Translations under genes and position numbers: made by a program
The notes under the pieces: generated by a model
The model's input: the letters and a program-made list of their open reading frames with translations, nothing else
Told to the model about the DNA's origin: nothing
Databases searched by the model: none
Shown: positions 24,218 through 35,939 of the stretch, one piece after another
Layout: each line of letters starts with the position of its first letter
How positions within the stretch are numbered: position 1 is the first letter of the stretch
Source: Notolepis coatsorum
Taxonomy: Eukaryota; Chordata; Actinopteri; Aulopiformes; Paralepididae
Length of the DNA: 64,000 bases
Direction of reading: 5' to 3'
Assembly (NCBI GenBank): GCA_963971535.1
Contig: OZ020594.1
Location: 110,960,643-111,024,642, forward strand

Positions 24218-25402
24218 TTATATAGGATACAGTGTGTTTTGTCTCAAGTGCCATGTCTTCTCCAAAAATCCTGCAAAACCGAAGATGTCCTCCACAGAAA
24301 AACAACTCAGCATACAACTCTCAGACTGCCAAAACACATCTGGGTTTACAATTTGAATTTTCTCAAATAAAGCCCTCCTCAAAGCGGTGTACAAAGGGCA
24401 ATAAAAAACAAAATGATATTCATCCTCCACCACTCCCAGATCACACAGAACACACAACCGCTCCTCCTCAGGTTTACCCTGGAATCTACCCACTTCCACA
24501 GCCAATGGCAGGGTGCCAGACCTCAACTGGGCACACAGAGACCTCCGTCTTCTCTTTAAGTTTAACATTACAGAAGGTTCAGTAAAATACTCATTTTTAA
24601 TTGCAACATATTTTCTAAGTTTAGGTTTTTTCCAAATCTCCACCTTCCACTTATTCTGATGGATTGTTGATAATTTTGTTTTAATTATGTGAACCTTACA
24701 CTGCAAATTGTTCATAAAAATCATACTCAAGTCAGTAGAAGAAAAAATCATGGACATCTCTCTTGACCAGGGATGACCGTGTGCTCTGTCCCAATTAAAA
24801 ATCTTTTTTGTCACCCTGCCATTTGGCAGCTGGACCAGGCGTTTCCATAACCTCACCATTTCACCTTTTTGCTTGACCAAGCAAGAGTCCCACCCCATGT
24901 CCCCTTCTATAGCCCCTTTTGGTGTGTATTTATGGACTCCTAAAAAGTATCTTATGGCCTGGTTCTGGATCGCATTACATTCAGGTGCATCATCAAAACC
25001 CCATACTCCAGCAGCATAAAATAAAACAGAACCCACCATTGAATCAAATAATTGTGTAAATGTTGAAAACCCAAGGTCAGTGCACACTTTCATTTTACTC
25101 AACACACCCCCTAGCGCCCTTCCTGCTGACTCGGACATTATTTTCCTTCCTTCTATGAAACTCATGTACTCATTAAAGGTGAAACCAAGATATTTATAAG
25201 AATGTGTGTAAATCAGGGGCGTTGGTCCAAATTGAAACTTATGGCTACTCTGCTGTTTGTGTTTTTTCCTGAAGTGCATAATCTGTGTTTTTTCACTGTT
25301 AATCGCAAGTCTCCATTTCATGCACCAAGAACTCATAATATTCAACATGTTTTGTAAATTTGCTTCATTTTCTGCAAACAGAACAATATCATCAGCGTAC
25401 AA
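24218..25402 (-). pseudogene. C-terminal half of the LINE reverse transcriptase
   Basis: Starts at the catalytic MYADDIVLFAENEANLQNML, then WCMKWRLAINSEKTQIMHF, YKYLGFTFNEYMSF and about 300 residues of thumb and C-terminal region, ending HLRQNTLYPI. It includes a CVLCDLGVVEDEYHFVFYCP Cys/His motif, common at LINE C-termini. The upstream join to the other half is disrupted by the palindrome at 25387-25457. Confidence 0.75.
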
Positions 25403-25457
25403 TAAAATACTTAGAATTATAATATAATTCTAAGTATTTTATTGTACGCTGATGATA
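25387..25457. repeat. 71-bp near-perfect palindrome over the RT catalytic codons
   Basis: Arms of 34 bases (TATCATCAGCGTACAATAAA... and its exact complement ...ATTGTACGCTGATGATA) are separated by 3 bases. The right-hand (plus) arm duplicates, in inverted orientation, the segment that encodes YADD on the minus strand, so it inserts a non-coding copy just ahead of the active site. Confidence 0.9.
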
Positions 25458-25508
25458 AGATCTATTGGAATACCAAGATTGGCTTGCTTGATTTCTTGCG
25501 CCAGGTCA

Positions 25509-26345
25509 TTAACATAAAGGGCGAATAAAGTAGGAGAAGGCACATCTCCCTGTTTTACACCGAATGGGGAACCAGCCGGTCCTAACATCATTCAGCTGCA
25601 GACAGGCAGATGGGGCCTTATACAGGCTTTTGATAGCCTTATAAAATAGACCATCAATACCAGAACAGATTAATTTATAGTCCAAAAGCTCTCTATTAAT
25701 CCAGTCAAAGGCTTTTTTAAAGTCAACAAAACAAACAAATGTATTCTTGCCCTCGTCCAATCTGGCTCTCACCACCGATGATAAAACAAAAACATGATCA
25801 ATACAAGCTCTCTTAGCCCTAAACCCATTCTGTTCATCCACCAACATTTCATTATATTCTAAGTATTTATTTAATCTATTGTTAAGAACACTTGAGTATA
25901 ATTTATAAACTGTACTGATCAAACTAATACCTCTGTAATTTAGTGGGACTCTAGGGTCAGCTTTTGCAGATTTGGGGATGGGCTTAATAATGGACTTGTT
26001 CCATATCGAGGGGATGGTGCCTGTGTTAAAACAAGTTTGATATAAACAGTGTAATACATTCAGCAGATAGGAAGTTTTAAGGACCTCGTTAGACAACTCC
26101 TCAATACCCATAGCTTTCTTCAGTTTTGCTCTGTCCACTACACTCTGTACCTCGTCTAACGTAATGTCACTATTTAATAATTCACAACCTGTATGGCTAT
26201 TGCTCATCCCAAGTTCGGCCTCACATTTTAATTTACATATTTCTGTCAGGAAACCATCATCAAATAAAGGTAGTGCTTCACCTCCCCTCTCCGCATACGG
26301 CCTATAGATCAGAGCCAGGATTCTGTGTGGCTTCAACACAAACAG
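25509..26345 (-). pseudogene. N-terminal half of the LINE reverse transcriptase
   Basis: Reads LNSDITLDEVQSVVDRAKLK, IIKPIPKSAKADPRVPLNYR-GISLISTVYKLYSSVLNNRL, VDEQNGFRAKRACIDHVFVL and FVCFVDFKKAFDWINRELLD. These are RT blocks 1-4, with the first catalytic Asp in FVDFKKAF. The frame shifts just before the next block (GVKQGDVPSPTLFALYVNDL in a neighbouring frame). The open frame runs on upstream into the right TIR. Confidence 0.75.
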
Positions 26346-26711
26346 CAACATGTAGTCACTGTGTGTTGTTGTAGCCACCGGGTAAATCGCGATTTTATTT
26401 GTTTGTCATGACAAACCAATTACATAATCCAACATATGTGTAAAGGCACAACATATTCCAGTTAACGGTATATTTTTTTAATGATTCGTTACGGCGCAAT
26501 CAATAAAATGCGTTCGGGACCTCCATATTTTGGGGGTATTCATCAGAAAAATCTGAGCCGGGAATTTCCGGCTCCCATCAGTCGGGCAAGAACTGCGGGT
26601 TTTCAGCCTCTCTCCTGGAGCTTAGCGCTCGGCCAATCAGAGAAACGCGGAAGGCGCTCGGCCAATCAGAGAAACGCAGAAGCGCAAGTTGGTTGCCTAA
26701 AGTGTTCACGC

Positions 26712-27741
26712 CACCCGGCCACATATAGTATAGTTAATTTATTTTTTACAGTTTTTGTATTTTTCTGACATGGGGGCTCAACAATAAATGATAAATGACA
26801 ATCAGAAATGGCAAGTTGCATGTTGTTATTCTAACCAGCTTAGTTCTGTTGCATTTCCAATGTATTTATTTAAAGTATAAATGTATCAGGAATCTATAAG
26901 GGAATCGATAAAGAATCTGATCGATAAGCAGAATCGATAATGGAATCGTATAGATAAAATCGTATCAATTCCCATCCCTAGTAGTTTGTTTACAAAGATG
27001 TGTAAGAGACGAGCATACAAATGTATTTGCCACCCCCCCCCCCCCCCACACCTACAGAATCAAAACAAGCATGTGGAAAAGACGAGCAAGAGACAAATTG
27101 GGAGCAGAGAAACCTTGAAAACATTGTTTACAGACTTTATGAAATTGGGCTGTAAAAGTTAATGCTTTAATTTTGGAGATTAAATTAAATTATTTAAAGT
27201 GTTAAAAAAATGTATCTAGATTAATCTATGGAGTGAAACATTTTCAACGCTCTGAACTTTCTGCAGTATCTTTGCTTGTTCTTTTTTTGCATTGACTCAT
27301 GCACCTTTTTGAAAATCATCAGACATGAAGATGGAACACATTTTTGTTGTTAATATGATTTATATTACTGGTAGTTCATACAAGACATTATCCTCCTCTA
27401 AGCAAATCTGCACTTTAACATAGGCCTGTGTTGTTTTTATTTCGGTTAGCGCCACAGATATAAGAAAGGTCTTTAAAGCTGAGTCAATGTTGATGGTTTT
27501 GTTGAACATTTGTATTTCACAGGAGAGAAACTGTATTCAAAGATCAAAGAAAGCTATTAAAATAGTCTTTGAATCTAAATATACTTTCTTTGTGTTGATT
27601 CTACATTAATTCCAGGATTTTACTCAAGTAAATATCTGTTACAAGCTACGGTCTTAAGTAGAAAAATGCGATTTTTAATCTAGATTAATCTAGATCAGCG
27701 TTTCCCAAATTTAGGGTCGCGGACCCGTTTTTATTGGGTCG

Positions 27742-27789
<48 letters not shown>

Positions 27790-28234
27790 TTATTTTTTTT
27801 TTTTAAAGCTGTAGATGTGTTGATTCAGTGGATTCAGTGAATTCAGTGAATACTTATGTGAATCAGGGTTTTCTACTCTAGCATACCTGAACAAATACAG
27901 AAACAGACTAAATGCTCAGCATGACCTCAGAATAACACTTTCAAAAACCAAGCCCAGAATAGATCTGCTGGTTGAAAACTTCAACCAGCCACATACCTCT
28001 CATTATATTTCATTGTGCCATAGATTAAATATTATACCCCTTCTAGCATGATGTCAGTAGAATTTTTTAATAAGTCAGTACAAATTAATCAGAATGTTGC
28101 TCAATGTTGGGGTTTAAGGTTGAGGGGGGGGGGGGGGGGGTAAGAAATGGAGAGTTGAAAAACGGGTGAGAAATAGAAAGGAGAGTAGAACATGTTTGTT
28201 CATTTAAAAGTGTTACAAAATTGTATGTACATAT
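26712..28234. other. No gene; transposon ends and simple repeats
   Basis: A hAT-like right end (reverse TAGGGATGGGAATTGATACG) lies near 26880-26985 and another end (CAGCGTTTCCCAAATTTAGG) at about 27695. There is poly-C near 27036, an (AT)n run near 27744-27786 and poly-G near 28124. No coding exon is convincing. Confidence 0.45.
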
Positions 28235-29156
28235 TAGGGGGCTGTCTTAAATACTTCGAAGCTTCGTTCGATGGCACAAGCTTCGAACATTAAAAAAAAT
28301 ATCGAAGTTTGTGCATGGGGCCATTGGGTGGGGCCAGGGGACAAATACACTGGAGGAAAGTAACCCAGCTCAGCACTGCCCAAATTATATCATCACTATT
28401 GCCTGTTTGAAGGATATCATCCTCAAACACATATACACCTACATGCCTTGTAGAATTCCACACATAAGAAAGAAAGATACTGGGATGAATAAACAAAATA
28501 GGAAATAAAATGTAGAAATGCATGCAATACATAAATAAATATGAATCTCCATATATGAAATAGAACATTTAGATAAGGTGCTACTGAGATGTTTTGGTGA
28601 GTTCTTTGTTTTTTTGTGGAAGTAGCCCTTCTTAAAAATGCATGAACATTCACTGATAATTGGTCTGTAGTGGAGTCTACAAGGTCTACATTGCCAGACC
28701 ATGTAGAATCCGGACCTTGTAGACTGACATCATTCTGTGCATAGTTTAGTCTACACAGGCCATATTTCAAATAATCAAAATCTTACTTCATTCATCTTAA
28801 ACATTCTTGATTTGGGGGATTGGTAGTTCCCATGAAATCTGAAGTTGTTCAAACGACAACAGCGATCCACCTTGAATTAAATCACACAGCCGAGTGAAAC
28901 CTTGTTGGCTGCGTCACAGTCACGAAAGGGGCTACTTAATTCATTAATCCAATCCACTTTATTTATAGAGCACATTTAAAAACAACGTTTACCAAAGTGC
29001 TGTACAAGTCCCACAACATAAGATAAAAAAAATATATATATATATATATAATTTCTTTTTTTTAAATATCTTTTTATTTTTTCGAAGTTTCGAATTAAAA
29101 TCGAAGCTCGGCCCTGAAGCTTCGATTGCCAAAAAAAGCTTCGAAGGTCAGCCCTA
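28235..29156. mobile_element. Non-autonomous hAT, 922 bp
   Basis: Ends TAGGGGGCTGTC...CGAAGCTTCG and CGAAGGTCAGCCCTA are inverted, with a perfect 8-bp duplication GTACATAT (28227-28234 and 29157-29164). Subterminal CGAAGCTTCG palindromes are frequent. A reversed retroelement tail (CACTTTATTTATAGAGCACA) sits near 28950-29010. Confidence 0.87.
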
Positions 29157-30210
29157 GTACATATATTATGAGGTGGTGAGCAACTTAACATTACGCTCTG
29201 ATTATTGCTGTGATGTACTTTTATAATTAAATAAATACATTTGAAATTCATGGTTTGTTGTGTTCTTTATCAGTAGTTTATAAATGTATGTTATGGCAAT
29301 TTTGTGGATGAACAAAATATATCACCAGATCTTTCTTATGTTTGACTAGTGGATGAACAAAATATCATGTCACCAGATCTTACTTAGGTTTGACTAGTGG
29401 ATGAACAAAATACATCACATATATTCCTTAGGTTTGACTAGTGGATGCAGGACTTTGGAGTCAAGCAGAGTTGACGCATTCACTCCAATGATAGAAGTTG
29501 GCACATATTGGCCATTTTGGCTACATAGCTACATCTGAGTTCACTTGTTTGGTCCACACCAGAGTTAGAATGAGCTTTCACACCACCCAAAACCAACCGG
29601 ACTATCCGAGGAAACAAACTAGGGTTCGATTAAGGCGGACAAAAGAGCTCAGGTGTGAAAGCGACCTTAGACTGTAGGAGTTCAGGAATCTACTCTTTTT
29701 GGGTAGACTATTTGCTAGTTTTGACATTATTATGGTATTGAGTTTTCCAATACCAGTTACAATGTGATATGACATCTATTTGATATCGGTATCAAAATAA
29801 TTTCCAAATTAACCGTTATGAATATCTGGTTGATTTCAAATAAGTGGTTAGCTGGCAAAACCAGTTATCTGTGCACACCCCCCCCCCCCCCCTTATTACA
29901 ATCCAAACAAAATACTCTTCAATACATTGGTTGAGCATAATAATATATGCTAATGAATATGTTATGAACAAATGAATAGTTTGTCCTAGTGAACGATTGT
30001 CTTCCAGGGATGTATTGATACAGGTATCGGGCCATGCCAGGCTAAAACAGGGTAACGGGATTGGGGGGGATTTCCCCAATGCTAAAATCTGACATCAGGA
30101 GAGCATGTGATTTGATTAAACTCCAAGCAGCATAATACCCTGTTTGGCCCATCTTGTACCCCAGCATGTGGGGAAACTTGGCATGGCCAAACACTTGTCT
30201 GACTTGTTAA
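29157..30210. other. No gene; tandem GTTTGACTAGTGGATG motifs and a decayed transposon end
   Basis: A roughly 60-bp unit containing GTTTGACTAGTGGATG recurs three times between 29280 and 29450. A poly-C run lies near 29880 beside CTGTGCACACCCC, a hAT-like terminus. No exon found. Confidence 0.4.
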
Positions 30211-30687
30211 AGGGATAGTTTGGATTTTTGGACTCTTAAGTGGTATGAAATACTTGCTAGTAGTATAGTTGATGCGATGCCATTAGCTTAACTCGCAGAG
30301 TACCCTGGTCTGAGTTCTGGCCTGGTTATGAGTGAACCGGGAAGCTTCAGACAGGCAGCAAATGAGGTCATGAGACAAAAAAGTGTTATTCCACACAATA
30401 ACCTGCAGGCAAAAGTTGTAATCATCCACAGCAGAAAATATTTCCTATGCTTCAGAGTGACATGATGTGTTGAACTAGTCTCAGTGTGAGGTCACTAAAT
30501 GCTTCAGAGTGACATGATGTGTTGAACTAGTCTCACTGTGACGTCACTAAATGCTGGGTCTTGAAGCATAGAATCCCAGGTCAGAACTCCGACTACGAGA
30601 CTCTGTGTGTAAACTGAGGGCACTGCATCAACTATACTACTATAGTATTTCATACCACTTGATGTCCAAAACTCTTGAACGATCCCT
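30211..30687. mobile_element. TTAA-target MITE, 477 bp
   Basis: TTAA flanks both ends (30207-30210 and 30688-30691). Inverted ends AGGGATAGTTTGG and TGAACGATCCCT extend imperfectly for about 70 bases (AGTGGTATGAAATACT / AGTATTTCATACCACT). A 54-bp internal unit with ATGCTTCAGAGTGACATG is duplicated at about 30450-30555. piggyBac or Kolobok type. Confidence 0.78.
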
Positions 30688-30848
30688 TTAAGGTGACACT
30701 TTCATCATCAAGTACCAGTGACAAGACATGTCTAACATAAAAAAAAAAACACTCAGCCAAACCTGTCAATCTACAATTACTCTGGGGAGAGTGAACGTTG
30801 TACTTTGCAAGACTCTTATTGTTACTGTTTTGTATCTGGTATTTTTAG

Positions 30849-30993
30849 GCCACAGCCCCACTGATATCCAGTACAGTGGAGGAGATGGCGTCTTGCAGTC
30901 ACCCCTCTCTGTTGGTACTAAAGGAACTATCTGTCTGCTTGGTGGACTGCATTAAAACACCAGGACTTAAAGGAACTGTGAATGAAGGAGGAG
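30849..30993 (+). CDS. Candidate internal exon of an unrecognised gene
   Basis: An acceptor (GTATTTTTAG, AG at 30847-30848) is followed by an open frame of 48 codons plus one base. It ends at a consensus donor GAG|GTAAGG (30994). The peptide reads ATAPLISSTVEEMASCSHPS, then LLVLKELSVCLVDCIKTPG, then LKGTVNEGG. It is Cys- and Leu-rich with no domain I can name. A full-length open frame with both splice signals is more than expected by chance, but I found no partner exon. It could belong to the zinc-finger gene downstream or to another gene. Confidence 0.42.
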
Positions 30994-31917
30994 GTAAGGC
31001 TCTAAAGGGTAAATCCATCTTCAGTGTTCATACAGATGCTTGAAATAAATCATGCAAAGACGAGGTGATTATTCAAACTATATCCCCAATTGTTTTTATG
31101 CATGTTTTTCCATGATTCTCATTACCATAATTTTCAAGGTGACATAATACTGTGATGAATCTGAAGAAAATCTCCATATTCCAATAAATCTAACTTTATT
31201 TTAAACCTCACATGAAATGCAAAAAAAATGTATTATATAAGATTTGCATTATATCACCAAAATAAATGGCCCATCAATCATTTCTAGCCATTTCAATTTC
31301 CAGCCATTTCCAATTCCCCATTACTACTAAATGGACCCTTGTTCCATTAAAACATAAGGAAAAAATATATGTCCTATGAGCCATATTGATTGATACACTG
31401 CCGATACCGATCGTTTTTGGTTTTGTTATAGCAGCTGGCAGTATTATACTGTAGGTCTAACACAGGCATTCTCAAAGTCCAGACTCCGGACTAAATTATC
31501 TAATCTAATCTTAGAAATTAAGTAAAGTGTACTTACTGGGTGTTAAGCATAACAGCATCTAAGTTAATTTACCTCTGACCATTATAGTCAAAGTATTTTC
31601 CTATGAACTGAAACTCATAAGATCACATAAGGCTAGAATCATTGGCGTTCAGTTACAGCTACAGTATATTGGCCAATGTTAGCCAGCCAGCTAGCCAGCT
31701 ACTGCACTACGAACTGCCAGCCAGCTAGCTGGCTACCCTTAACCCACAATACAACAGCTACCCAGCCAGCTACTGCACTACGAACTGCCAGATAGCCAGC
31801 TGGCCACCCCCAATCTACAACACAAGTCAGCCAGCCAGCCAACCGTACACAATACGGTCTAAGCCAATCACATCGATTTGTACAGTTAGTTAGCTAGACT
31901 AAACATGTTTTGCAATT
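30994..31917. other. No gene; AGCCAGCTAGC-rich repeats
   Basis: Short duplicated blocks of TACTGCACTACGAACTGCCAG occur at about 31690-31800. A scrap of the 17.4 kb hAT interior lies at 31503-31556. Confidence 0.4.
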
Positions 31918-32283
31918 ATGCCAACAATGTGGAACGCCCTACCCACAGCCATAAAATAATGGCTGCAATTCTAAACTGGCCCCGGTAAATGTCCAACCCC
32001 CCCCACCCAATGTACAGTTTCTTCCCCCTCGAATGTATATATTTTCTTTTATGATCTCTCTCTTAAACAGTACTGTATATTTGTATATCTTGTATGTCAT
32101 AAATGTCTGGATGTAACAGTACTGTATATCTGTATGTCATGTATGTCATAAATGTCATGATGAATTGAAAATGGGGGACCCTGATGTAAACAAGACGAAA
32201 GTCTTTCTCTGGTCTGCATCCCCTTAACAATTGTGTGTATTGAGCCGTACTGTATTGTACCCATTCTGCAATCTGTTTTTTAA
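31918..32283 (+). mobile_element. LINE C-terminus and 3' UTR (54.8 kb family)
   Basis: Begins with codons for MWNALPTAIK, the C-terminal motif of the family (compare MWNALPKAVKECESL), then the shared 3' UTR to AATCTGTTTTTTAATC. Confidence 0.75.
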
Positions 32284-33550
32284 TCAATCTTTAACACATT
32301 CTGCGCCAAGAATGAGTTAACTCGTTATTGCCCGCCAATCGAATAACGCCAACAACGAGTTAACTCGTTTTTATGATCGTTATTTCTTTTATTCGCTATA
32401 TCTATTCATAATTCATGGCTGCAGCCTCTGCAGACCCTGGTGAATGTGTCTGAGCTGGCAGACGGTCAACACCGCCCTCTACTGCCTTGCGGAGCTATTG
32501 CACTCCATTCGAAACGGTCTGGTGTGTTTTCTGAGCCGTGTGGGCGGGGTTTAAATACTCGAGGCGAGGCAGGCGCTTACAACGGTGGCATGGAACACTA
32601 ACCCCGCCCGCCCGTTCATGTGTAACGCTCGGTAATGTCGGGGACAGGATCGCTGTGGATAACTGGAATGGCGATCAAATAATTGGATTATTTTTTTTTG
32701 CATTACATCAGAGACCAGGTAAGGACTCTATATATCCAATTTTGCGTTGATCTGATATTTATCGAGTGTACAAAAAAGATCTAAGCAAAGGAATAAAGGG
32801 AAGATAATTAAACAGAAGGATTTGTAGATACAGTAATAAATTCTAATCCATTTTAATTATGAATTCATATTTGACCTTGAACTTGACCTTAAAGGAAAAC
32901 TCCAACATTTTGGGAAATTAGCTTATTTAACATCTTCCCTGGAGTTAGACAAGAAGATACATACCTTTTTTGTCTCTGTGCGTGCATTTAGCTTTGGGAA
33001 CAGTCGCTCCGTTAGCATAGCTTAGCTTCATCACTGGAAGTGAGGCAGGACCGTAGCCTGACGTTCCCTACAGGTTTGTTGATATTCTCATTCCTTCAAA
33101 GGATCCGAACCGATTGAAGTTTATGGATACCATGACTTAAAATCCTCTTACCTTGACGATTAAAAGCCTCCCCAATTTAGAAAACAGTAATCCAATGGCT
33201 GGTATTGATAATATACTACTAACTACTGGACGCTCGGAGCTAACCGGAGCTAACACAGAACAGGATGGTAAAGCAAATATAATTACTTCCTTTCTGGGGT
33301 TTTCAAAATAAAAGTGCGACGTTTATAGCAGCGGAAAACGTTTATTTTGTACATTATCTAACGTTAACACAAACCTAAACTAACGTTACAACTAACCTAA
33401 AGTTAGTTTAGGTTCGTGTTAACTCTGGATTTAGTCATTTCCTCCCGGTTTTACGATAAAAGAGATATAATTAGCATTTTTCCGATATATTCTTATTTTC
33501 GCTAAATCGTATAAAACATCGGTAATTACCTGCTATTAGAATTAAAGCCC
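32284..33550. other. No confirmed gene; CpG-rich patch, MITE end and a hairpin
   Basis: GAGTTAACTCG occurs twice (about 32313 and 32359). The 32420-32718 stretch is GC-rich and ends at a donor-like GACCAG|GTAAGG, but has no clear ORF. A TTAAAGGAAAACTCC MITE-type end lies at 32890. A hairpin with 22-base arms (GTTAACACAAACCTAAACTA and complement, one mismatch) is at 33363-33423. Confidence 0.45.
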
Positions 33551-33559
33551 TATTTGTTG

Positions 33560-34085
33560 CCAGTCCCTGTCCCCTCCTTTACGTCTCTCTCTGTAAGAGT
33601 AATCAGTCCCTGTCCCCTCCTTTACGTCTCTCTCTGTAAGAGTAAGCAGTCCCTGTCCCCTCCTTTACGTCTCTCTCTGTAAGAGTAAGCAGTCCCTGTC
33701 CCCTCCTTTACGTCTCTCTCTGTAAGAGTAAGCAGTCCCTGTCCCCTCCTTTACGTCTCTCTCTGTAAGAGTAAGCAGTCCCTGTCCCCTCCTTTACGTC
33801 TCTCTGTGAGAGTAAGCAGTCCCTGTCCCCTCCTTTACGTCTCTCTCTGTAAGAGTAAGCAGTCCCTGTCCCCTCCTTTACGTCTCTCTCTGTAAGAGTA
33901 AGCAGTCCCTGTCCCCTCCTTTACGTCTCTCTCTCTCTGTAAGAGTAAGCAGTCCCTGTCCCCTCCTTTACGTCTCTCTCTGTAAGAGTAAGCAGTCCCT
34001 GTCCCCTCCTCTACGTCTCTCTCTGTAAGAGTAAGCAGTCCCTGTCCCCTCCTCTACGTCTCTATGTAAGAGTAATCAGTCCCTG
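33560..34085. repeat. Minisatellite, 43-bp unit, about 12 copies
   Basis: The unit is GCAGTCCCTGTCCCCTCCTT then TACGTCTCTCTCTGTAAGAG then TAA, with CT-number variation. Confidence 0.95.
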
Positions 34086-34627
34086 TCCCCTCTTTTCAAG
34101 GGATTCACTCCCTCAATGCTCTGGAACCTCAGCCTACAAACCTCATGGCCTGCAGCAGAGAGATGCTTGGCTACAGGAGACTTTTCATCCTGATTTCCAA
34201 TGTTGCTCTTATGTTCAGAGACTTGGGTCCTCATTTTTCTCTTGATTTGACCAACAAAGCAGAATCCACATGAGTACTAAGAGGTGGATTAGGAGTAGTC
34301 TCCTTACCTCGAAATCAACCAGTTTTACTTTCTAGATTCCCTTGCCTTTTCTTAGCTACATGTACAGTATTGGAGGTGTACATGTAGTTGTGTGTACATG
34401 TACAGTATTGGAGGTGTACATGTAGTTGTGTGTACATGTGCAGTAATGGAGGTGTATGTAGTTGTGTGTACATGTGCAATATTGGAGGTGTACATGTAGT
34501 TGTGTGTACATGTACAGTATTGGAGGTGTATGTAGTTGTGTGTACATGTACAGTATTGGAGGTGTATGTAATTGTGTGTACATGTACAGTATTGGAGGTG
34601 TACATGTAGTTGTGTGTACATGTACAG

Positions 34628-35792
34628 CAGGGGTGGGCAACTTTGTATATGGTGAGGGCCACTAAATTTCCACAATCAATCTGGGGGGCCGCATTGTTTA
34701 TCGGCAGTCCCGCCAGTAGTACCCCATCACTCAAATAGCCCATAATAGTCACAGATGTGATAAATAAGGCATATAAACTATTATAATTTGTTGTAACTTT
34801 GTTTTTATTCCATTTAAAACGCATTTAGTAATGCTTAATTTCAACTTTATGAATTTATAAATACAGCCGAATTTGAAAGTATTGCTGTGTAACCCGAATA
34901 TATACAAAAGTGACAAATTATAATTAAGGCTTCTATTAAAATAAATGTATGAACTTAAAGCCCACTGCTCAACAAACACAAAGCAGCATTCCTGCTGCAT
35001 TTCACTACAACAGTAAATCAAAAGTGCAATAATAAATTATTTTGTTAAATGTGTAAACTTTTATCCTGCTACTAAACAAAACATTCCTGAGTGCCTCCCA
35101 TTGACCCTTTATCAAACTCGCATGATATTCACCCTCCCCCACAGTGGGTCAATAATGGTTCTGTCTTTAATGAGACACTTGTGGTCTCTCCTGTTGGCGC
35201 ACAATAGAAGGAATGTCAACTTCAATGTTTGTGCATGCAATCTGCATCAGATGAAATAACATTTCATTTGTGTGTGCGCGTGTGCACATCCGTGCGCGTA
35301 CTTCTGCTCAGAAAAGTGCTGGGACGGCGTGGTACCGCGTGGCATGACCACTGCACCCCTGATTATTAGTGACCCACAATAGATGGAAATTATGTTAGCG
35401 AACTTACCTGATGTATAATGCAGTGCAGCATTGGACACTCAACGCCACTCTGCCTTAGAAGCCTGGCGAATCCTGTGTGTTTTCCTTTCATTGCGGGTGC
35501 TCCATCGGTAACAACAGCGGACAGTTTATCAAACCCCCCATATTGCTGCATGGCACTTTCAACAGTGTTGAATATGTCCACACTAGGGCTGACCCCTATT
35601 AGTCGAATAGTCGACTAATCGATCGAAAGGAGCCATAGTCGACTGCCAACCTCTTAGTCGAATGCAAAAAAGAAGAAAAAAAAATATTATAATTTTTTAT
35701 AATTTTTTTTTTTTATAAATATTGACCTGGGGCCGCATGGAGTGTCAGTGAGGGCCGCATGCGGCCCGCGGGCCACCAGTTGCCCCTCCCTG
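34628..35792. mobile_element. hAT element with transposase remnant, 1165 bp
   Basis: Ends CAGGGGTGGGCAACT and AGTTGCCCCTCCCTG are imperfect inverted repeats with a perfect 8-bp duplication ATGTACAG (34620-34627 and 35793-35800). It is the same family as 38043-40330, internally deleted differently. It carries the 3' end of the transposase gene near 35160-35265 and an upstream exon at 35408-35581. Confidence 0.9.
35408..35581 (-). pseudogene. hAT transposase exon fragment (GTF2IRD2/ZBED5-like family)
   Basis: Reads MDIFNTVESAMQQYGGFDKL, SAVVTDGAPAMKGKHTGFAR, LLRQSGVECPMLHCIIHQ, ending at a donor (GTAAGT, GT at 35407-35406). 'VTDGAPAM...CxxHCIIHQ' is the catalytic-core phrase of hAT transposases related to GTF2IRD2 and ZBED5. 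Upstream and downstream parts are deleted, so the protein cannot be made. Confidence 0.75.
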
Positions 35793-35939
35793 ATGTACAG
35801 TATTGGAGGTGTATGTAGTTGTGTGTACATGTACAGTATTGGAGGTGTACATGTAGTTGTGTGTACATGTACAGTATTGGAGGTGTACATGTACACTTGT
35901 TATTTTATGGCCTTATATAATAAAAAGTCCAAACCTTTG

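Larger units (their letters stand above)
23978..26345 (-). mobile_element. LINE inside the Mutator-like element (RTE/RTEX-like, clade unresolved)
   Basis: Minus-strand, 5'-truncated, ending in a short (ATCAA)n tail at about 23978-24000. It encodes a reverse transcriptase in two main frames, with no apurinic endonuclease retained. The 5' boundary is approximate (26290-26345). RT phrases differ from the L2 and Rex1 copies here; I lean to an RTE-like lineage without certainty. Confidence 0.7.
23393..26711. mobile_element. Mutator-like element with about 400-bp terminal inverted repeats
   Basis: The left TIR (23393-23809) and right TIR (26348-26711) are reverse complements with modest divergence and indels, both starting GCGTGAACACTTTAGGCAAC. 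A perfect 9-bp direct repeat CACCCGGCC flanks them (23384-23392 and 26712-26720). TIRs of several hundred bases with 9-bp duplications are the hallmark of the Mutator (MuDR/MULE) superfamily. No MULE transposase is seen; the interior is mostly a minus-strand LINE. The superfamily assignment rests on structure alone. Confidence 0.75.
34357..35897. repeat. Minisatellite, 38/32-bp unit, split by a hAT
   Basis: The unit ACATGTACAGTATTGGAGGT continues GTACATGTAGTTGTGTGT; some copies lack six bases. The array occupies 34357-34627 and 35793-35897, with the 34628-35792 hAT in between. Reading frames rich in Cys-Thr-Tyr here are artefacts. Confidence 0.93.

Noticed and set aside
32420-32718. GC-rich stretch ending in a donor-like CAGGTAAGG, as a first exon
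   Set aside because: No clear ATG-initiated frame reaches the donor and no partner exon is visible; kept only as a note.
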